Shown: positions 16,007 to 24,818, counted from the first letter of the stretch. The stretch is DNA of 64,000 bases from Humimonas sp964465015 (GCA_964465015.1 CAYXHP010000091.1:15808-79807), one strand, 5' to 3'. A program made the numbers and translations. The notes: generated from the sequence alone by a model not told the origin.

Positions 16007-16378
16007 ATGAAGAAAGCGGAGACCATGATAGTCTTTCACGGCTGCCTCTTCGATGCGACCCGGATCGGAGCGGAGGGACGGATTGCCTCGCGCCTGTACT
16101 TCGAGGTGCGGGGTCCCGACGCATCGGGCCGGACCTTGCGCGTGGACGTCGTGCAGGCGGATGACGTGCCATACGGAGAGGGAGAGGTGGAGGTCGCCTG
16201 GCCGGAAGACGCGGCCACTGCGCTCGACCGGGGGGCTCTGGCCGGCCTGGCCGCTCGCTACTATCGAATGGTGGCGGCCGACTTTCGCGCGGATGGCGGC
16301 CTGGCGGGGCGCTTCGAGGAGCGCGCCCGCGACGTCATCATCTCCCGCACCTGGAAGGCACCGCTCGACGAATCCTGA
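16007..16378 (+). CDS. conserved-looking cytoplasmic protein of unknown function
   Basis: This 123-residue protein has no signal or membrane segment. It reads as a small alpha/beta domain: MIVFHGCLFDATRIGAEGRIASRLYFEVRG, then an acidic VQADDVPYGEGEVEVAW and a helical end AGLAARYYRMVAADF. No family was recognised. ATG 16007 or ATG 16025 could start it, and neither has an ideal ribosome binding site. Codon use is that of a real gene. It stands alone between the divergent BNR gene and mscL. Confidence 0.6.
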   Translation: MKKAETMIVFHGCLFDATRIGAEGRIASRLYFEVRGPDASGRTLRVDVVQADDVPYGEGEVEVAWPEDAATALDRGALAGLAARYYRMVAADFRADGGLAGRFEERARDVIISRTWKAPLDES

Positions 16379-16450
16379 GCTCCCGGTCCCGGGAGCTCGT
16401 CGGCGCCGGGCTCGCTCCATCTCCGCTCGGGTCCGCGAACGCTCCATCGC

Positions 16451-16478
16451 TTGTGAATGATCCCCAGGGTGCTAACTT
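16451..16478 (+). promoter_or_regulatory. probable mscL promoter
   Basis: TTGTGA at 16451-16456 and TAACTT at 16473-16478 are spaced by 16 bp. The predicted start lies near 16485, about 37 nt before the mscL ATG. Confidence 0.5.
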
Positions 16479-16521
16479 GGAGGCACGGAAGGGCTTCGCG
16501 CCTCCAACCCCGGGAGAACCC

Positions 16522-16980
16522 ATGAGCATCCGGAGCGAGTTCCGCGACTTCATCGCGCGCGGAAACGTGTTCGACCTGGCCGTCGGCATCGTGATCGGCG
16601 GCGCTTTCGGCACCGTCGTCAAGTCGTTCGTCTCCGACATTCTCATGCCCCCCATCGGGTTGGCCACCGGGGGGCTCGACTTCTCGAACCTCTTCCTCAA
16701 CCTGTCGGGCACTTCCTACCCGTCCCTGGCCGCGGCCCAGGCGGCAGGTGCGCCGACGATCAACTACGGCGTGTTCATCAACGACATCCTCTCCTTCCTG
16801 ATCATCGCGCTGGCCATCTTCTTTCTGGCGCGCGCCTACAACCGGATGCGTCGGCAGGCGGAAGAGGCTCCGCCGCCACCCACCCAGAAGGAGTGCCCGT
16901 TCTGCGCCATGGCGATCCCGATCCAGGCGAAGCGGTGTCCGCACTGCACGTCGGAGATACCGGCCGGCGCCGCGGCCTGA
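16522..16980 (+). CDS. mscL: large-conductance mechanosensitive channel with C-terminal zinc ribbon
   Basis: This 152-residue protein is the MscL osmotic safety valve. It has the N-terminal FRDFIARGNVFDLAVGIVIG, pore helix 1 with GAFGTVVKSFVSDILMPPIG, a periplasmic loop, and helix 2 (GVFINDILSFLIIALAIFFL). Residues 125-142 add a zinc ribbon (C125-x2-C128, C139-x2-C142) in place of the usual basic C-terminal bundle, a variant known in several phyla. GGGAGAA precedes ATG 16522, and a promoter candidate lies at 16451-16478. It converges with the GGDEF/EAL gene, with 24 bp between the stops. Confidence 0.93.
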   Translation: MSIRSEFRDFIARGNVFDLAVGIVIGGAFGTVVKSFVSDILMPPIGLATGGLDFSNLFLNLSGTSYPSLAAAQAAGAPTINYGVFINDILSFLIIALAIFFLARAYNRMRRQAEEAPPPPTQKECPFCAMAIPIQAKRCPHCTSEIPAGAAA

Positions 16981-17004
16981 GGAAAGCCGGCACCGCGAGA
17001 TCTC

Positions 17005-18756
17005 TCAGCGGAGACGGCCGAAGGGCGGTGACGGGGGCGCGGGGGGGGCGGCAGCCCCCCCACCGTTCCCGTTCCAGCCGGACATCCGATCGGGGGGCAC
17101 GATCCACCCGAGCAGGAAGCCCTGCCCGAGGTCGCACCCGGCTTCCTGGAGCCAGGCACGCTGCGACTCCCGCTCGATGCCCTTGGCGCGGACCCGCAAC
17201 CGCATCGCATGCGCCAGGTCGATCACGGTGCGCAGCACCTCCTCCTCGAAGCTCTCCCCCCCGATGCCCGCCACGAAGCCGCGCTCCAGGTTGAGGCTGG
17301 AAGCCGGCAGGCCCTGGAGGAAGGCCATCGAGGAGTGGCCGCCGGAGAGCCCGTCCACGGCCACCGATACGCCCAGGCCCCGCAGAGCCGCCAGGCGGTC
17401 GCCGACGGCGTCGTCGCCCCGGAGGACGCTCCGCGAGGGCAGCTCGACCAGGAGCTTGCGGGGATCGACCCCCTGCATGGAGCCCAGGATGCCGCGCAGG
17501 TAGGCCTCCAGGCGGGCGTCCTCGAGAGCGCCCTCCGACAGGTGCACCGCGATCCAGTCGTCCGCGCCGGCGGCCTGAAGGGTCTGGAGCTGGACGAGGG
17601 CGGAGGCCAGCACCCAGCGGTCGAGCCGTCGCGCGAGCGTCGGATCGCCGATGAGCGGCAGGAACTTGGACGCGCACAGGATCCCGAGGCGCGGGTGGGG
17701 CCAGCGGAGCAGCGCTTCGGACCCGACCCGCTCTCCCGTGGCCAGGTCCCGCACCGGCTGGTAATGGAGGGCGAAGCGGTAGTAGCGGAGCGCCTCGTGC
17801 AGCTCGTTCAGGAGCTCCGCGTGCTCGGACCCCACCATCTGCCCAGTTCCCCTGAACAGCTGGATCCCGCCGGCATCCGTCCGGCGCGCCCCGTACATGG
17901 CCATGTCGGCCTGCTCGAGCATGTCGTCGAAGTTCGACGCGTAGGTCGGATACAACGACAGCCCGATGGTAGCCGTGACGTCGAGGGCGTGTCCTTCGGT
18001 CTGGAACGGTCTCTCGAACGCCTCCTGCACGCGGCGCGCGGCCTGGAGAGCGCCGCTCTCTCCCTCGATCTCCGACAACAGGACCGCGAACTCGTCTCCG
18101 CCCACGCGGGCGGCCGTGTCGGCATCCCGGATCGCGTCCGAGATCCTCCGCGCCACCTCCACCAGGACCTCGTCCCCCGCCAGATGTCCGAGCTGGTCGT
18201 TGATCTGCTTGAAGCCGGTGAGATCCAGGAACAGGAGCGCCACCTGCCCGTCCGCCCGGCGGGCGAGGGCGAGCGCCTGCTGGGCGCGCTCCCTCAGTAC
18301 GCGCCGGTTGGCCAGGCCGGTGAGCGAATCCCGGTAGGCCATTCGCTCCAGCCGCTGCTCCCGGGCCCGCTGCCGACTGATGTCCCGCGCCACGATCAGG
18401 AGCCGTCCCCCGCCGCCCCGGTCCACCGAGAGCTCGACCGGGAGCGTGGTGCCGTCCTTCCGGCGCCCGATGCAGTCGCCTCGCCACGCGCCGGTGGCCT
18501 CGAGGGCGGCGCGGGCCGTGCTGCGCAGTCGGGCCGTTTCCTCATCGGGGTGCAGGAAGGACCAGTGAAGGCCGAGGAGGGTGTGGGGATCGTCGAAGCC
18601 GAACAGGCGGGCGTAGCCCTCGTTGGCGTACACGATACGACCGCGGGCGTCGAGGAGGGCCACGCCGTCGCCGGCCGTGTCGATCGCCGCTCGCAGCGCT
18701 TCGGACGGTAGCCCGCGCGGGCTACCCCCGTGCCCAGGGGGCCTGTCGCCGCTCAT
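17005..18756 (-). CDS. PAS-GGDEF-EAL protein with intact GGDEF and degenerate EAL site
   Basis: This 583-residue soluble protein has a PAS domain (about 18-130, LLDARGRIVYANEGYARLFGF), a GGDEF domain (about 140-300; GGDEF at 219-223) and an EAL domain (about 320-560; EAL at 347-349). The diguanylate cyclase motif is complete. In the phosphodiesterase domain several catalytic residues are replaced: Asn by H405, the second Glu of the ELTE motif by S441, the second Asp of DDFG by G469, the Lys of KID by N489, and the Glu of AEGVE by K525. It therefore probably makes c-di-GMP, with the EAL part acting as a sensor or structural module. The start at 18756 is the last Met before PAS. Confidence 0.87.
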   Translation of the reverse strand: MSGDRPPGHGGSPRGLPSEALRAAIDTAGDGVALLDARGRIVYANEGYARLFGFDDPHTLLGLHWSFLHPDEETARLRSTARAALEATGAWRGDCIGRRKDGTTLPVELSVDRGGGGRLLIVARDISRQRAREQRLERMAYRDSLTGLANRRVLRERAQQALALARRADGQVALLFLDLTGFKQINDQLGHLAGDEVLVEVARRISDAIRDADTAARVGGDEFAVLLSEIEGESGALQAARRVQEAFERPFQTEGHALDVTATIGLSLYPTYASNFDDMLEQADMAMYGARRTDAGGIQLFRGTGQMVGSEHAELLNELHEALRYYRFALHYQPVRDLATGERVGSEALLRWPHPRLGILCASKFLPLIGDPTLARRLDRWVLASALVQLQTLQAAGADDWIAVHLSEGALEDARLEAYLRGILGSMQGVDPRKLLVELPSRSVLRGDDAVGDRLAALRGLGVSVAVDGLSGGHSSMAFLQGLPASSLNLERGFVAGIGGESFEEEVLRTVIDLAHAMRLRVRAKGIERESQRAWLQEAGCDLGQGFLLGWIVPPDRMSGWNGNGGGAAAPPAPPSPPFGRLR

Positions 18757-19160
18757 GGCGTCGGCGCGAGGGTCGCGGCGCCCGGACGTACCCCAGCGTG
18801 GCGGACGTACGATCGTCCGGAACATGTGCGGCGCGCGGTTCGCACGTGTGTTCTCCTCGCTGACTCGGACTCCGGGACCCGTTCTGGCCCGAAGGGTGTG
18901 TGTGCAACGGCCCGCGCACCCCGCCAGAGCGGGCGGCGGCGGAGCCGGTAGCCCGCCGCAGGGTGTCAAAAAATATGCTAGTCCGGCCTTCGGAGGCATG
19001 GGTGCGCATAAGACATTATATCGTACTGTCTTATGGCCGTTGTGCGCTTTTCACCGGGAACGGGGACGCGGGCACCGTCGGGGGAGGGTGATGCACGAGT
19101 CCGACGCGGAGCGGGAGGATTCCCGCACCGCGTGCCAGCGGAAGGAGATGGCCCTGCGAA
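18757..19160. other. intergenic region upstream of the GGDEF gene
   Basis: These 404 bp hold the framed TATAAT described at 19007-19035 and an unusual AT-rich patch (TCAAAAAATATGC, 18966-18978) in otherwise GC-rich DNA. No gene is supported. Confidence 0.45.
19007..19035 (-). promoter_or_regulatory. TATAAT box framed by a 9-bp inverted repeat, upstream of the GGDEF gene
   Basis: Arms at 19007-19015 and 19027-19035 are perfect inverted copies (CATAAGACA/TGTCTTATG) with 11 bp between them. On the minus strand a consensus TATAAT lies at 19020-19015, overlapping the inner edge of one arm. An operator over the -10 box of a promoter reading toward the GGDEF gene would look like this. No good -35 box was found, and the 5' leader would be about 250 nt. 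Confidence 0.5.
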
Positions 19161-19886
19161 TCAGGGCAGGACGCCGAAGCCCACCGTGATGGCCACGTCG
19201 TGCTGGACCCGGGATCCGGCACCGCTCGCAGCCTTGAATCGCGAGACGTAGTCCCGGAGCTCGAGCCGCATGGCGACCGGCCCGTAGAGGCGGGCCTCGG
19301 CCCCGCCGGCGATCGTGCCCACCGGGCCGGTCGTGTCCTTGACATCGAGGCTGGCGATCGGATCGAAGTTGAGGTGTCGCACGCCGCCCCCGAGGGCCAC
19401 GTAGGGTGCGAGCACTCCGGCCGGCCCGCGCAGGGGGAGGCGGTAACGGACTTCGAACGTGGCGGCCAGGTAGCGCGCGTCGCCGAGGTCCGTCGGGATC
19501 GGACCCTGAAAGGACGTGGGGATGATGTTCAGGCTCGCGGGAGCGTACAGGACCTCCGCGCCCACGCCGAAGCCGTTTCGCAGCCACCACCCGATGTCGC
19601 CGCCCACCAGGGGCGCGGACGAGACCTGCACCGCGAAGGAACCCGGGTCCGAGGAGAGCCGGGCGAGGGGCGCGAGGCCACCGCCGAGCGCGAAGACCTC
19701 CGGGCCCGCCTCCAGGAGGCGGCCTCCGCCCGACGCCAGGGAGGGCATCGAGCTCATCCCCGAGTCGGGCGTCGTCATCGTGGCGGCCGTGTCGGGCTGC
19801 GCGGCCCGGAGCCCCGCGGGAGCGGCGACCGCCAGCCAGAGCACGGTCAGAAGCGGGAGAAGGCGACGAAGGCTTGCTGGGGTCAT
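19161..19886 (-). CDS. outer-membrane beta-barrel protein
   Basis: This 241-residue protein has a signal peptide (LLPLLTVLWLAVAAPAGLRA). The body has alternating polar/apolar strands and Gly-rich turns, such as GWWLRNGFGVGAEVLYAP, AATFEVRYRLPLRGP and LAPYVALGGGVRHLNF. It ends VQHDVAITVGFGVLP. This is the pattern of an eight-strand OmpA/Omp_b-brl-type barrel. Its function is unknown. GAGGATGAG precedes the ATG. It lies 20 bp downstream of the peptidase lipoprotein gene and is probably co-transcribed with it. Confidence 0.75.
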   Translation of the reverse strand: MTPASLRRLLPLLTVLWLAVAAPAGLRAAQPDTAATMTTPDSGMSSMPSLASGGGRLLEAGPEVFALGGGLAPLARLSSDPGSFAVQVSSAPLVGGDIGWWLRNGFGVGAEVLYAPASLNIIPTSFQGPIPTDLGDARYLAATFEVRYRLPLRGPAGVLAPYVALGGGVRHLNFDPIASLDVKDTTGPVGTIAGGAEARLYGPVAMRLELRDYVSRFKAASGAGSRVQHDVAITVGFGVLP

Positions 19887-19906
19887 GTGTAGCTCATCCT
19901 CTCGGG

Positions 19907-22690
19907 CTAGCGTAGACGCACGACCAGCACCTGGGGGGAACTGGAAGCCGGTGGCGCTCCACCGCTCTGACTGGCCAGCTGGATCGCGACGGCCGGTGAG
20001 GCCTGATCAGACGTCATGTCGAAGTAGGCGCTGGTCGAGGCGTGCACGTCGAAGTCCACCGCTCCCGTCTCGAAGCCCAGGGACGTCATCACCAGCGGAT
20101 AGGCGAGCGGGAACCGGCTCCCCGACGTCGGATTGTCGTGCAGGCCCTGGAAGATGCTGGGCAGGTTCCACGTCGTGACCTGGTAGGCGGGATTCGAGCC
20201 CGCGGGGGCCTGGTCGTCCAGCGCCATGGCCAGGTCGAACTGGGCCAGGAGGTCCTCCCAGCGCATGCCGGTGGCCTGCTCGATGTTGGCGATCCCGCGG
20301 CTCAGCCCGCTTCCGCCGCTGGCCAGACTCCGGAAGAACGCTGGCTCGGCGCCCGGCCCGAGACGGTCGGCCAGCCAGCGGAGCAGCGCCCACGCGAAGC
20401 CCCGCATCTGGAGGCTGGAGGCCCCGCCGGGATCCGTCGTGGCGAGGGCGGGGGCGGCGTTGGGCTGGAGCATGTAGAACTCCAGCCGGGCGAAGTTGTC
20501 GAGCTCGAACGTGTTGAACTGGTCGAGCGTCCGCTGGTCGTTCAGGATCGGGCTCCACGCCAGGTTCTGCCCGGCCGAGCGCTGCATGACCCGGAATCCG
20601 GCCACCTCCTCCGCGATGTGCGAGAGCCCCTCGCCGAGCCACACCTCCTCGACGCTGTTGAAGTCCCCGCCACGTTGCACCAGCCGCACCTCGGCGCTGA
20701 TCAGGTGCTGGAGCTCGTGCGGCATCGTGTTGCGGTCGCTGCGGAGGATCTGGTCGGTCCGAGCCGGGTCGCTGTACTGGCCGTTCGGGTCCGGCACCGG
20801 CATGTACAGGACCTCGCCCTCGTTGCTGGCCGAGCACGTCTCCCCATCGGGGCCCTTCAGGCCGCCTCCCTGCGCATCGCCCTTGTCCACCAGGTCGAGC
20901 GGGAGGAAGAAGCCGCCCGCGATCACGCTGGATCCGCGGGGCGTGAGGCCGTTCACGCGCGGCGTGAGGAGGATGACCACCCGCCCGTTGCCATCCAGGT
21001 CGGAGGGGGTCCCGAAGTACTGGACGTCGCTCGGGTAGTCGACGTCCTCGAACTCCGTGGCCAGCCGGTCGAGGGTGGCGCCGTCGAAGCCCCCGGCCGG
21101 CGCCGCGGTGTCTTCGACCACGAGGGCGTGGGGGGTGACCACGCGCACCACGCCGTGCACCCGGTCGGACGTGGCGTCACAGGAGACCGTGAGATCGGGC
21201 TTCACGGCGAAGGAGAAGCTGAGGGTGTCACCGGTCTTTGGCACCGTGGCGAAGCGGGCGGCCTGGCTGCGACGGAGCGCCAGCCCCGTCCCGGCCACGC
21301 GCCGCCGCGCCAGCTCGCCCAGGGCGGCCTGGCGCACGCGGATGGCCATGGCGTACAGGTCGGCGCGTCGGGCCGGTTGCTCGGCGGCAGCGCTCCGGAC
21401 GCGGACTTCGGCGCTCGCCACGGCCGCGGATGTCACGGGAGCCGTGCGCAGGATGAGCCGTAGCGGCGTGATGCCCTCCGCCGTGCGGTCGGCGTTGCCC
21501 GCCACGAGCAGGTAGTGGCTGGCGCTGTCCGAAGCGGCGAGCTGCAGACATGCCAGGGCCGCCTGGCCGGAAAGCGTGGCCGTCTGGCCGACCGCCAGGG
21601 CCAGGGCCGTACCCGATGGCCGGACCGGCACCAGCTCACCGTTGCTGGGCTGTCCCCCGACCAGGGCTCTCACGCCGACGCTGCGCGCCGGCAGGCAGCG
21701 GTCCGTGAACGCCGGGACCTGGAAGCGGAGCCGGCCCGGCTCCACGGCCAGCACCTGCGCCGAGGCTCCCTCGATCCGCACCTCGGCCGCGCCGGTACCG
21801 AACCCACTGCCGTACAGGGTGGCGTCCTGTCCCGGGACCATCGGGCTGGGGCTCACCGAGTCCACGTGGACGGAGCTCTGGAGCTGCCCCACGGCGTGCG
21901 CCGTGAACGTGGCCGTATCCGTCTTGACGCCCCCCGTCGCGAACGCGCGAACCGCGTAGTCGCCCTGTCCGGATCCCAGGGTGAGCAGGTTCTGGGTGTG
22001 GCCGTCGGCTCCCGTGAAGGTGGTGTCCGAGGTGAGATGGGCGCCGTCGGGACCGCTGGCGATCGCCCACACGATCCGGACGCCGCCGGCCGCCACGCCC
22101 CCGGGCGTCTTGGCCGTCACCGTGAAGGGGAGCGGGAGCTGGGTTCCCGACTCGGCACTCTGGCCGTCCCCGGCCGACGTCGTCAGCCGCACCTCTCCGG
22201 CCGGCACCGTCGTGACCCGGAACTGCAGGGGAGCGACCTGCGAGGCGCTCGGGATGTCCACCCGAACCACGCTCTCGCCCAGGTCCGATGCCGCCTGGAA
22301 GGTGCCCTCGGCGATCCCCTTGGTGTCCGAGACGGCCAGCCCGGTGGGAACCTGGCCGGGGCCGGAAATGAGGGCGAAGCGGACGGGAACGCCCTCCACC
22401 GGATCCCCGAGCGAGCTCACGACCCGGACCCCCAGGGGCGGATCGAGCGCGGCGCCCACGGCCACCGAGTCCTGGGCGACGGAGACACGCACGATGCGGG
22501 CGGGCGCCGCCGTGACGTCGGTGCCGGCGTCCCCGCCGCACGCCGCCAGGCTCGCCAGGAGAAGCGCGGACGCGACGACGACGGACACAGGAAGCCCCCG
22601 CAGGCCTCGCGACAGCGAAAACCCGGTCGCGCCCGGGGCCTGGAGGCACCCGGACCGGTGCAGGGTACGGCGTTGGAGGGTACTCACCAT
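19907..22690 (-). CDS. large Ig-domain lipoprotein with M30-like zinc peptidase domain
   Basis: This 927-residue protein has a long basic lead, an apolar signal and a perfect lipobox (LAAC), so it is a lipoprotein. The N-terminal half has Big_1-like Ig repeats: VRVVSSLGDPVEGVPVRFALISGPGQ, a second set near GGVRIVWAIASGPDGAH, then an IPT/TIG-like part with SPSPMVPGQDATLYGSGFG. The C-terminal half carries NTMPHELQHLISAE and, ~30 residues on, VWLGEGLSHIAEEVAGF. This HExxH-type core with a later Glu matches M30 (hyicolysin-like) zinc metallopeptidases. It may degrade extracellular protein or act in surface remodelling. The start is placed at ATG 22690 because upstream DNA approaches rnpB. Confidence 0.78.
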   Translation of the reverse strand: MVSTLQRRTLHRSGCLQAPGATGFSLSRGLRGLPVSVVVASALLLASLAACGGDAGTDVTAAPARIVRVSVAQDSVAVGAALDPPLGVRVVSSLGDPVEGVPVRFALISGPGQVPTGLAVSDTKGIAEGTFQAASDLGESVVRVDIPSASQVAPLQFRVTTVPAGEVRLTTSAGDGQSAESGTQLPLPFTVTAKTPGGVAAGGVRIVWAIASGPDGAHLTSDTTFTGADGHTQNLLTLGSGQGDYAVRAFATGGVKTDTATFTAHAVGQLQSSVHVDSVSPSPMVPGQDATLYGSGFGTGAAEVRIEGASAQVLAVEPGRLRFQVPAFTDRCLPARSVGVRALVGGQPSNGELVPVRPSGTALALAVGQTATLSGQAALACLQLAASDSASHYLLVAGNADRTAEGITPLRLILRTAPVTSAAVASAEVRVRSAAAEQPARRADLYAMAIRVRQAALGELARRRVAGTGLALRRSQAARFATVPKTGDTLSFSFAVKPDLTVSCDATSDRVHGVVRVVTPHALVVEDTAAPAGGFDGATLDRLATEFEDVDYPSDVQYFGTPSDLDGNGRVVILLTPRVNGLTPRGSSVIAGGFFLPLDLVDKGDAQGGGLKGPDGETCSASNEGEVLYMPVPDPNGQYSDPARTDQILRSDRNTMPHELQHLISAEVRLVQRGGDFNSVEEVWLGEGLSHIAEEVAGFRVMQRSAGQNLAWSPILNDQRTLDQFNTFELDNFARLEFYMLQPNAAPALATTDPGGASSLQMRGFAWALLRWLADRLGPGAEPAFFRSLASGGSGLSRGIANIEQATGMRWEDLLAQFDLAMALDDQAPAGSNPAYQVTTWNLPSIFQGLHDNPTSGSRFPLAYPLVMTSLGFETGAVDFDVHASTSAYFDMTSDQASPAVAIQLASQSGGAPPASSSPQVLVVRLR

Positions 22691-22924
22691 GGAAGGCGCG
22701 GCTCGCCACCTCCGTGTCCGTGTGACCGGTCGATGCGAGGCATGGGGGAGGGGCGGCCCCTTCGGCACGGCTCCCTCATCCGCATCGTCCACGTACGTCC
22801 GCCTAAAGTACCACGCCATCCGGCGCTGCGACAGGTCGACGTGGTCCCGGGCGTCCACGACCCGTACCCCCGGGCCGCGTCGAGTTCCCGGACGGAAACC
22901 CGGCGGCCTCTCCCCTGTATCAGT

Positions 22925-23337
22925 GGATGGAGGGAGACGGGGTCGCGGGTCGGCCGGGCACCACGCGCAGCGTGGTCCGCGCGGCGCGACTCGAGGAAAG
23001 TCCGGGCTCCACAGGGCACGGTGCCGGGGAAATCCCGGGCGTCGCGAGGCGACGGACAGTGTCACAGAAAACAGACCGCCGATGGCGGCGCGTTCGGGAC
23101 GCGAGTCCCGGCCGCCGCACAGGCAAGGGTGAAACGGTGGGGTAAGAGCCCACCGCGCGCGCCGGTGACGGCCGCGGCACGACAAACCCCACCGGGAGCA
23201 AGGCCGAGCAGGGGCGAGCGGCGGCCCGCCGCACCGAGCCCCGGGTAGGCCGCACGAGCCGCCGGGTAACCGGTGGCCCAGACAGATGACCCCGCCGGGC
23301 CTCGGCCCGGCACAGAACCCGGCTTACGACCCTCCCT
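22925..23337 (+). ncRNA. rnpB: RNase P RNA, bacterial class A
   Basis: Diagnostic conserved blocks occur in order: GAGGAAAGTCCGGGCTCC (from 22993), ACAGAAAACAGACCGCC, CAAGGGTGAAACGGTGGGGT, AAGAGCCCACCG, CCGGGTAA, and AGACAGATGACC with ACAGAACCCGGCTTA near the 3' end. GGAGGG near 22929 and CCCTCC at 23330-23335 form helix P1 and set the ends to within a few bases. The RNA is the catalytic part of the enzyme that trims tRNA 5' ends. Confidence 0.95.
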
Positions 23338-23391
23338 CGGCGGCCGGTCCCGTCGCCCCACTCGGGCGGTGGGCCGGCCGTCGGGCCTTTT
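23338..23391 (+). terminator. probable rnpB terminator
   Basis: An imperfect GC-rich hairpin (left arm about 23341-23358, right arm about 23364-23380) is followed by GGGCCTTTT, giving four T residues at 23388-23391. Confidence 0.55.
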
Positions 23392-23409
23392 GGTCTCTGG
23401 CGGTCCGTC

Positions 23410-23438
23410 TTGAGGTAGGGCGGGATGGCCGGTACCTT
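23410..23438 (+). promoter_or_regulatory. probable promoter of the M16 peptidase operon
   Basis: TTGAGG (23410-23415) and TACCTT (23433-23438) have an exact 17-bp spacer, right after the rnpB terminator and about 80 bp before the M16 start. Confidence 0.5.
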
Positions 23439-23519
23439 CGCGCCGCTCGGGAAGGGGATCGCCCGGGCGTCTCGAGCGGGTCGGCCCGCGTCTCGTTCAT
23501 CGGCAGGAAGGCTAGCGTC

Positions 23520-24818
23520 TTGCACTCCGACAGCGTTCGCTTCGAGTTCGAAGAGCGCCGACTCGACAACGGCCTCCGGGTGATCCTGCACGAGGACCGC
23601 TCGACGCCCGTCGTGGCGGTGCACGTGATGTATCACGTCGGGTCCAAGAACGAGCGCCGCGGCCGCACGGGGTTCGCGCACCTGTTCGAGCACCTGCTCT
23701 TCCAGGGCTCGGGACACATCCCCAAGGGGGAGCACTTCCGCCTGATCCAGCGCGCGGGCGGCACCCTGAACGGCTCGACCTGGTTCGACCGTACGAACTA
23801 CTTCGAGGTACTGCCCTCCAACGAGCTCGACCTGGCGCTCTGGCTGGAGTCGGACCGCATGGGCTTCTTCGAGGAGTCGATTACGCAGGAGAAGCTCGAC
23901 AATCAGCGAGGGGTGGTAAAGAACGAGCGGCGCCAGTCCTATGAGAATCGTCCCTACGGCCTGGCTTTCGAGACACTGCTCGAGCACGCTTTCCCGGACG
24001 GGCACCCGTACAGGCATCCGACGATCGGATACATGTCGGACCTGGACGCGGCCAGCCTGGAGGACGTCCACGAGTTCTTCCGCGACTACTACGCTCCCAA
24101 CAACGGCGTCCTGGTCCTGGCCGGCGACTTCGAGACCGATCGAGCCATGGAGCGGGTGGAGGCGTACTTCGGTGAGTTTCCCTCCCGCGAGGTCCCGCCT
24201 CCGCCCCGGGTGGAGCGGGTGGGGGACGAGCGCGGTGAACGGCGCGCCGTGATCACCGACGCCGTCCAGGTGCCGCGCGTCTACATGCTCTTCCACGGTC
24301 CCTCCTTCAACGACCCGGCGTTCGAGACATCGGACGTGCTCACGAGCCTCCTGGCGGAGGGCAAGAGCTCGCGCCTCTACCGCGAACTGGTGTACGAGCG
24401 GCAGCTGGCCGGCGAGGTGCAGTGCTTCACGTGGCCGCTGGAGAGCGTCGGGATGGTCATCGTGGTGGCCACGGCGCGACCCGGTGTGGATGCGGAGCGC
24501 CTCGAGGAGGCGGTGACCGCTGTCCTGGAGCCCGTGCGCGAATCGGGCGTGACCGACGAGGAGCTGGAAGGGGCCCGCAACCGGGCGCGGCGATCCCTGA
24601 TCCGCCGGCTCAACAGCGTCGGCGACCGGGCCGATGCCTTCGCGGATGCGGCGGTCCTGCGGGACGATCCGGCCTACGTGAATCACGCTTTCGAGCGCTA
24701 CGAGACGGTCGCTCGCCCCGATGTCGCGGACGTGGCGGGCGCCGTGCTGAGGTCGACCCGCCGCACCGTCCTGCACGTGGTACCCGAGGAGTCGGGCGCC
24801 GAGGGGAGGGCGGCGTGA
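23520..24818 (+). CDS. M16 family zinc peptidase, active subunit
   Basis: This 432-residue protein has the inverted zinc motif HLFEH (HxxEH) in GFAHLFEHLLFQGSGHIPKGEHF. The distal Glu lies in the NERRQSYENRPYG region, the normal M16 (pitrilysin/processing peptidase-like) site. The rest is the paired alpha/beta M16 fold. No signal peptide is visible with TTG 23520 (AGGAAGG upstream). Longer starts are possible, so its cell location is uncertain. It is followed by an M16 protein without the zinc motif, starting in its stop codon. The two probably form the usual active/inactive heterodimer that degrades peptides. Confidence 0.87.
   Translation: MHSDSVRFEFEERRLDNGLRVILHEDRSTPVVAVHVMYHVGSKNERRGRTGFAHLFEHLLFQGSGHIPKGEHFRLIQRAGGTLNGSTWFDRTNYFEVLPSNELDLALWLESDRMGFFEESITQEKLDNQRGVVKNERRQSYENRPYGLAFETLLEHAFPDGHPYRHPTIGYMSDLDAASLEDVHEFFRDYYAPNNGVLVLAGDFETDRAMERVEAYFGEFPSREVPPPPRVERVGDERGERRAVITDAVQVPRVYMLFHGPSFNDPAFETSDVLTSLLAEGKSSRLYRELVYERQLAGEVQCFTWPLESVGMVIVVATARPGVDAERLEEAVTAVLEPVRESGVTDEELEGARNRARRSLIRRLNSVGDRADAFADAAVLRDDPAYVNHAFERYETVARPDVADVAGAVLRSTRRTVLHVVPEESGAEGRAA

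Noticed and set aside
17041..17070. G/C homopolymer run near the 3' end of the GGDEF gene as a phase-variation tract
   Set aside because: It lies in the last codons of the gene, so slippage would only change a non-conserved tail.
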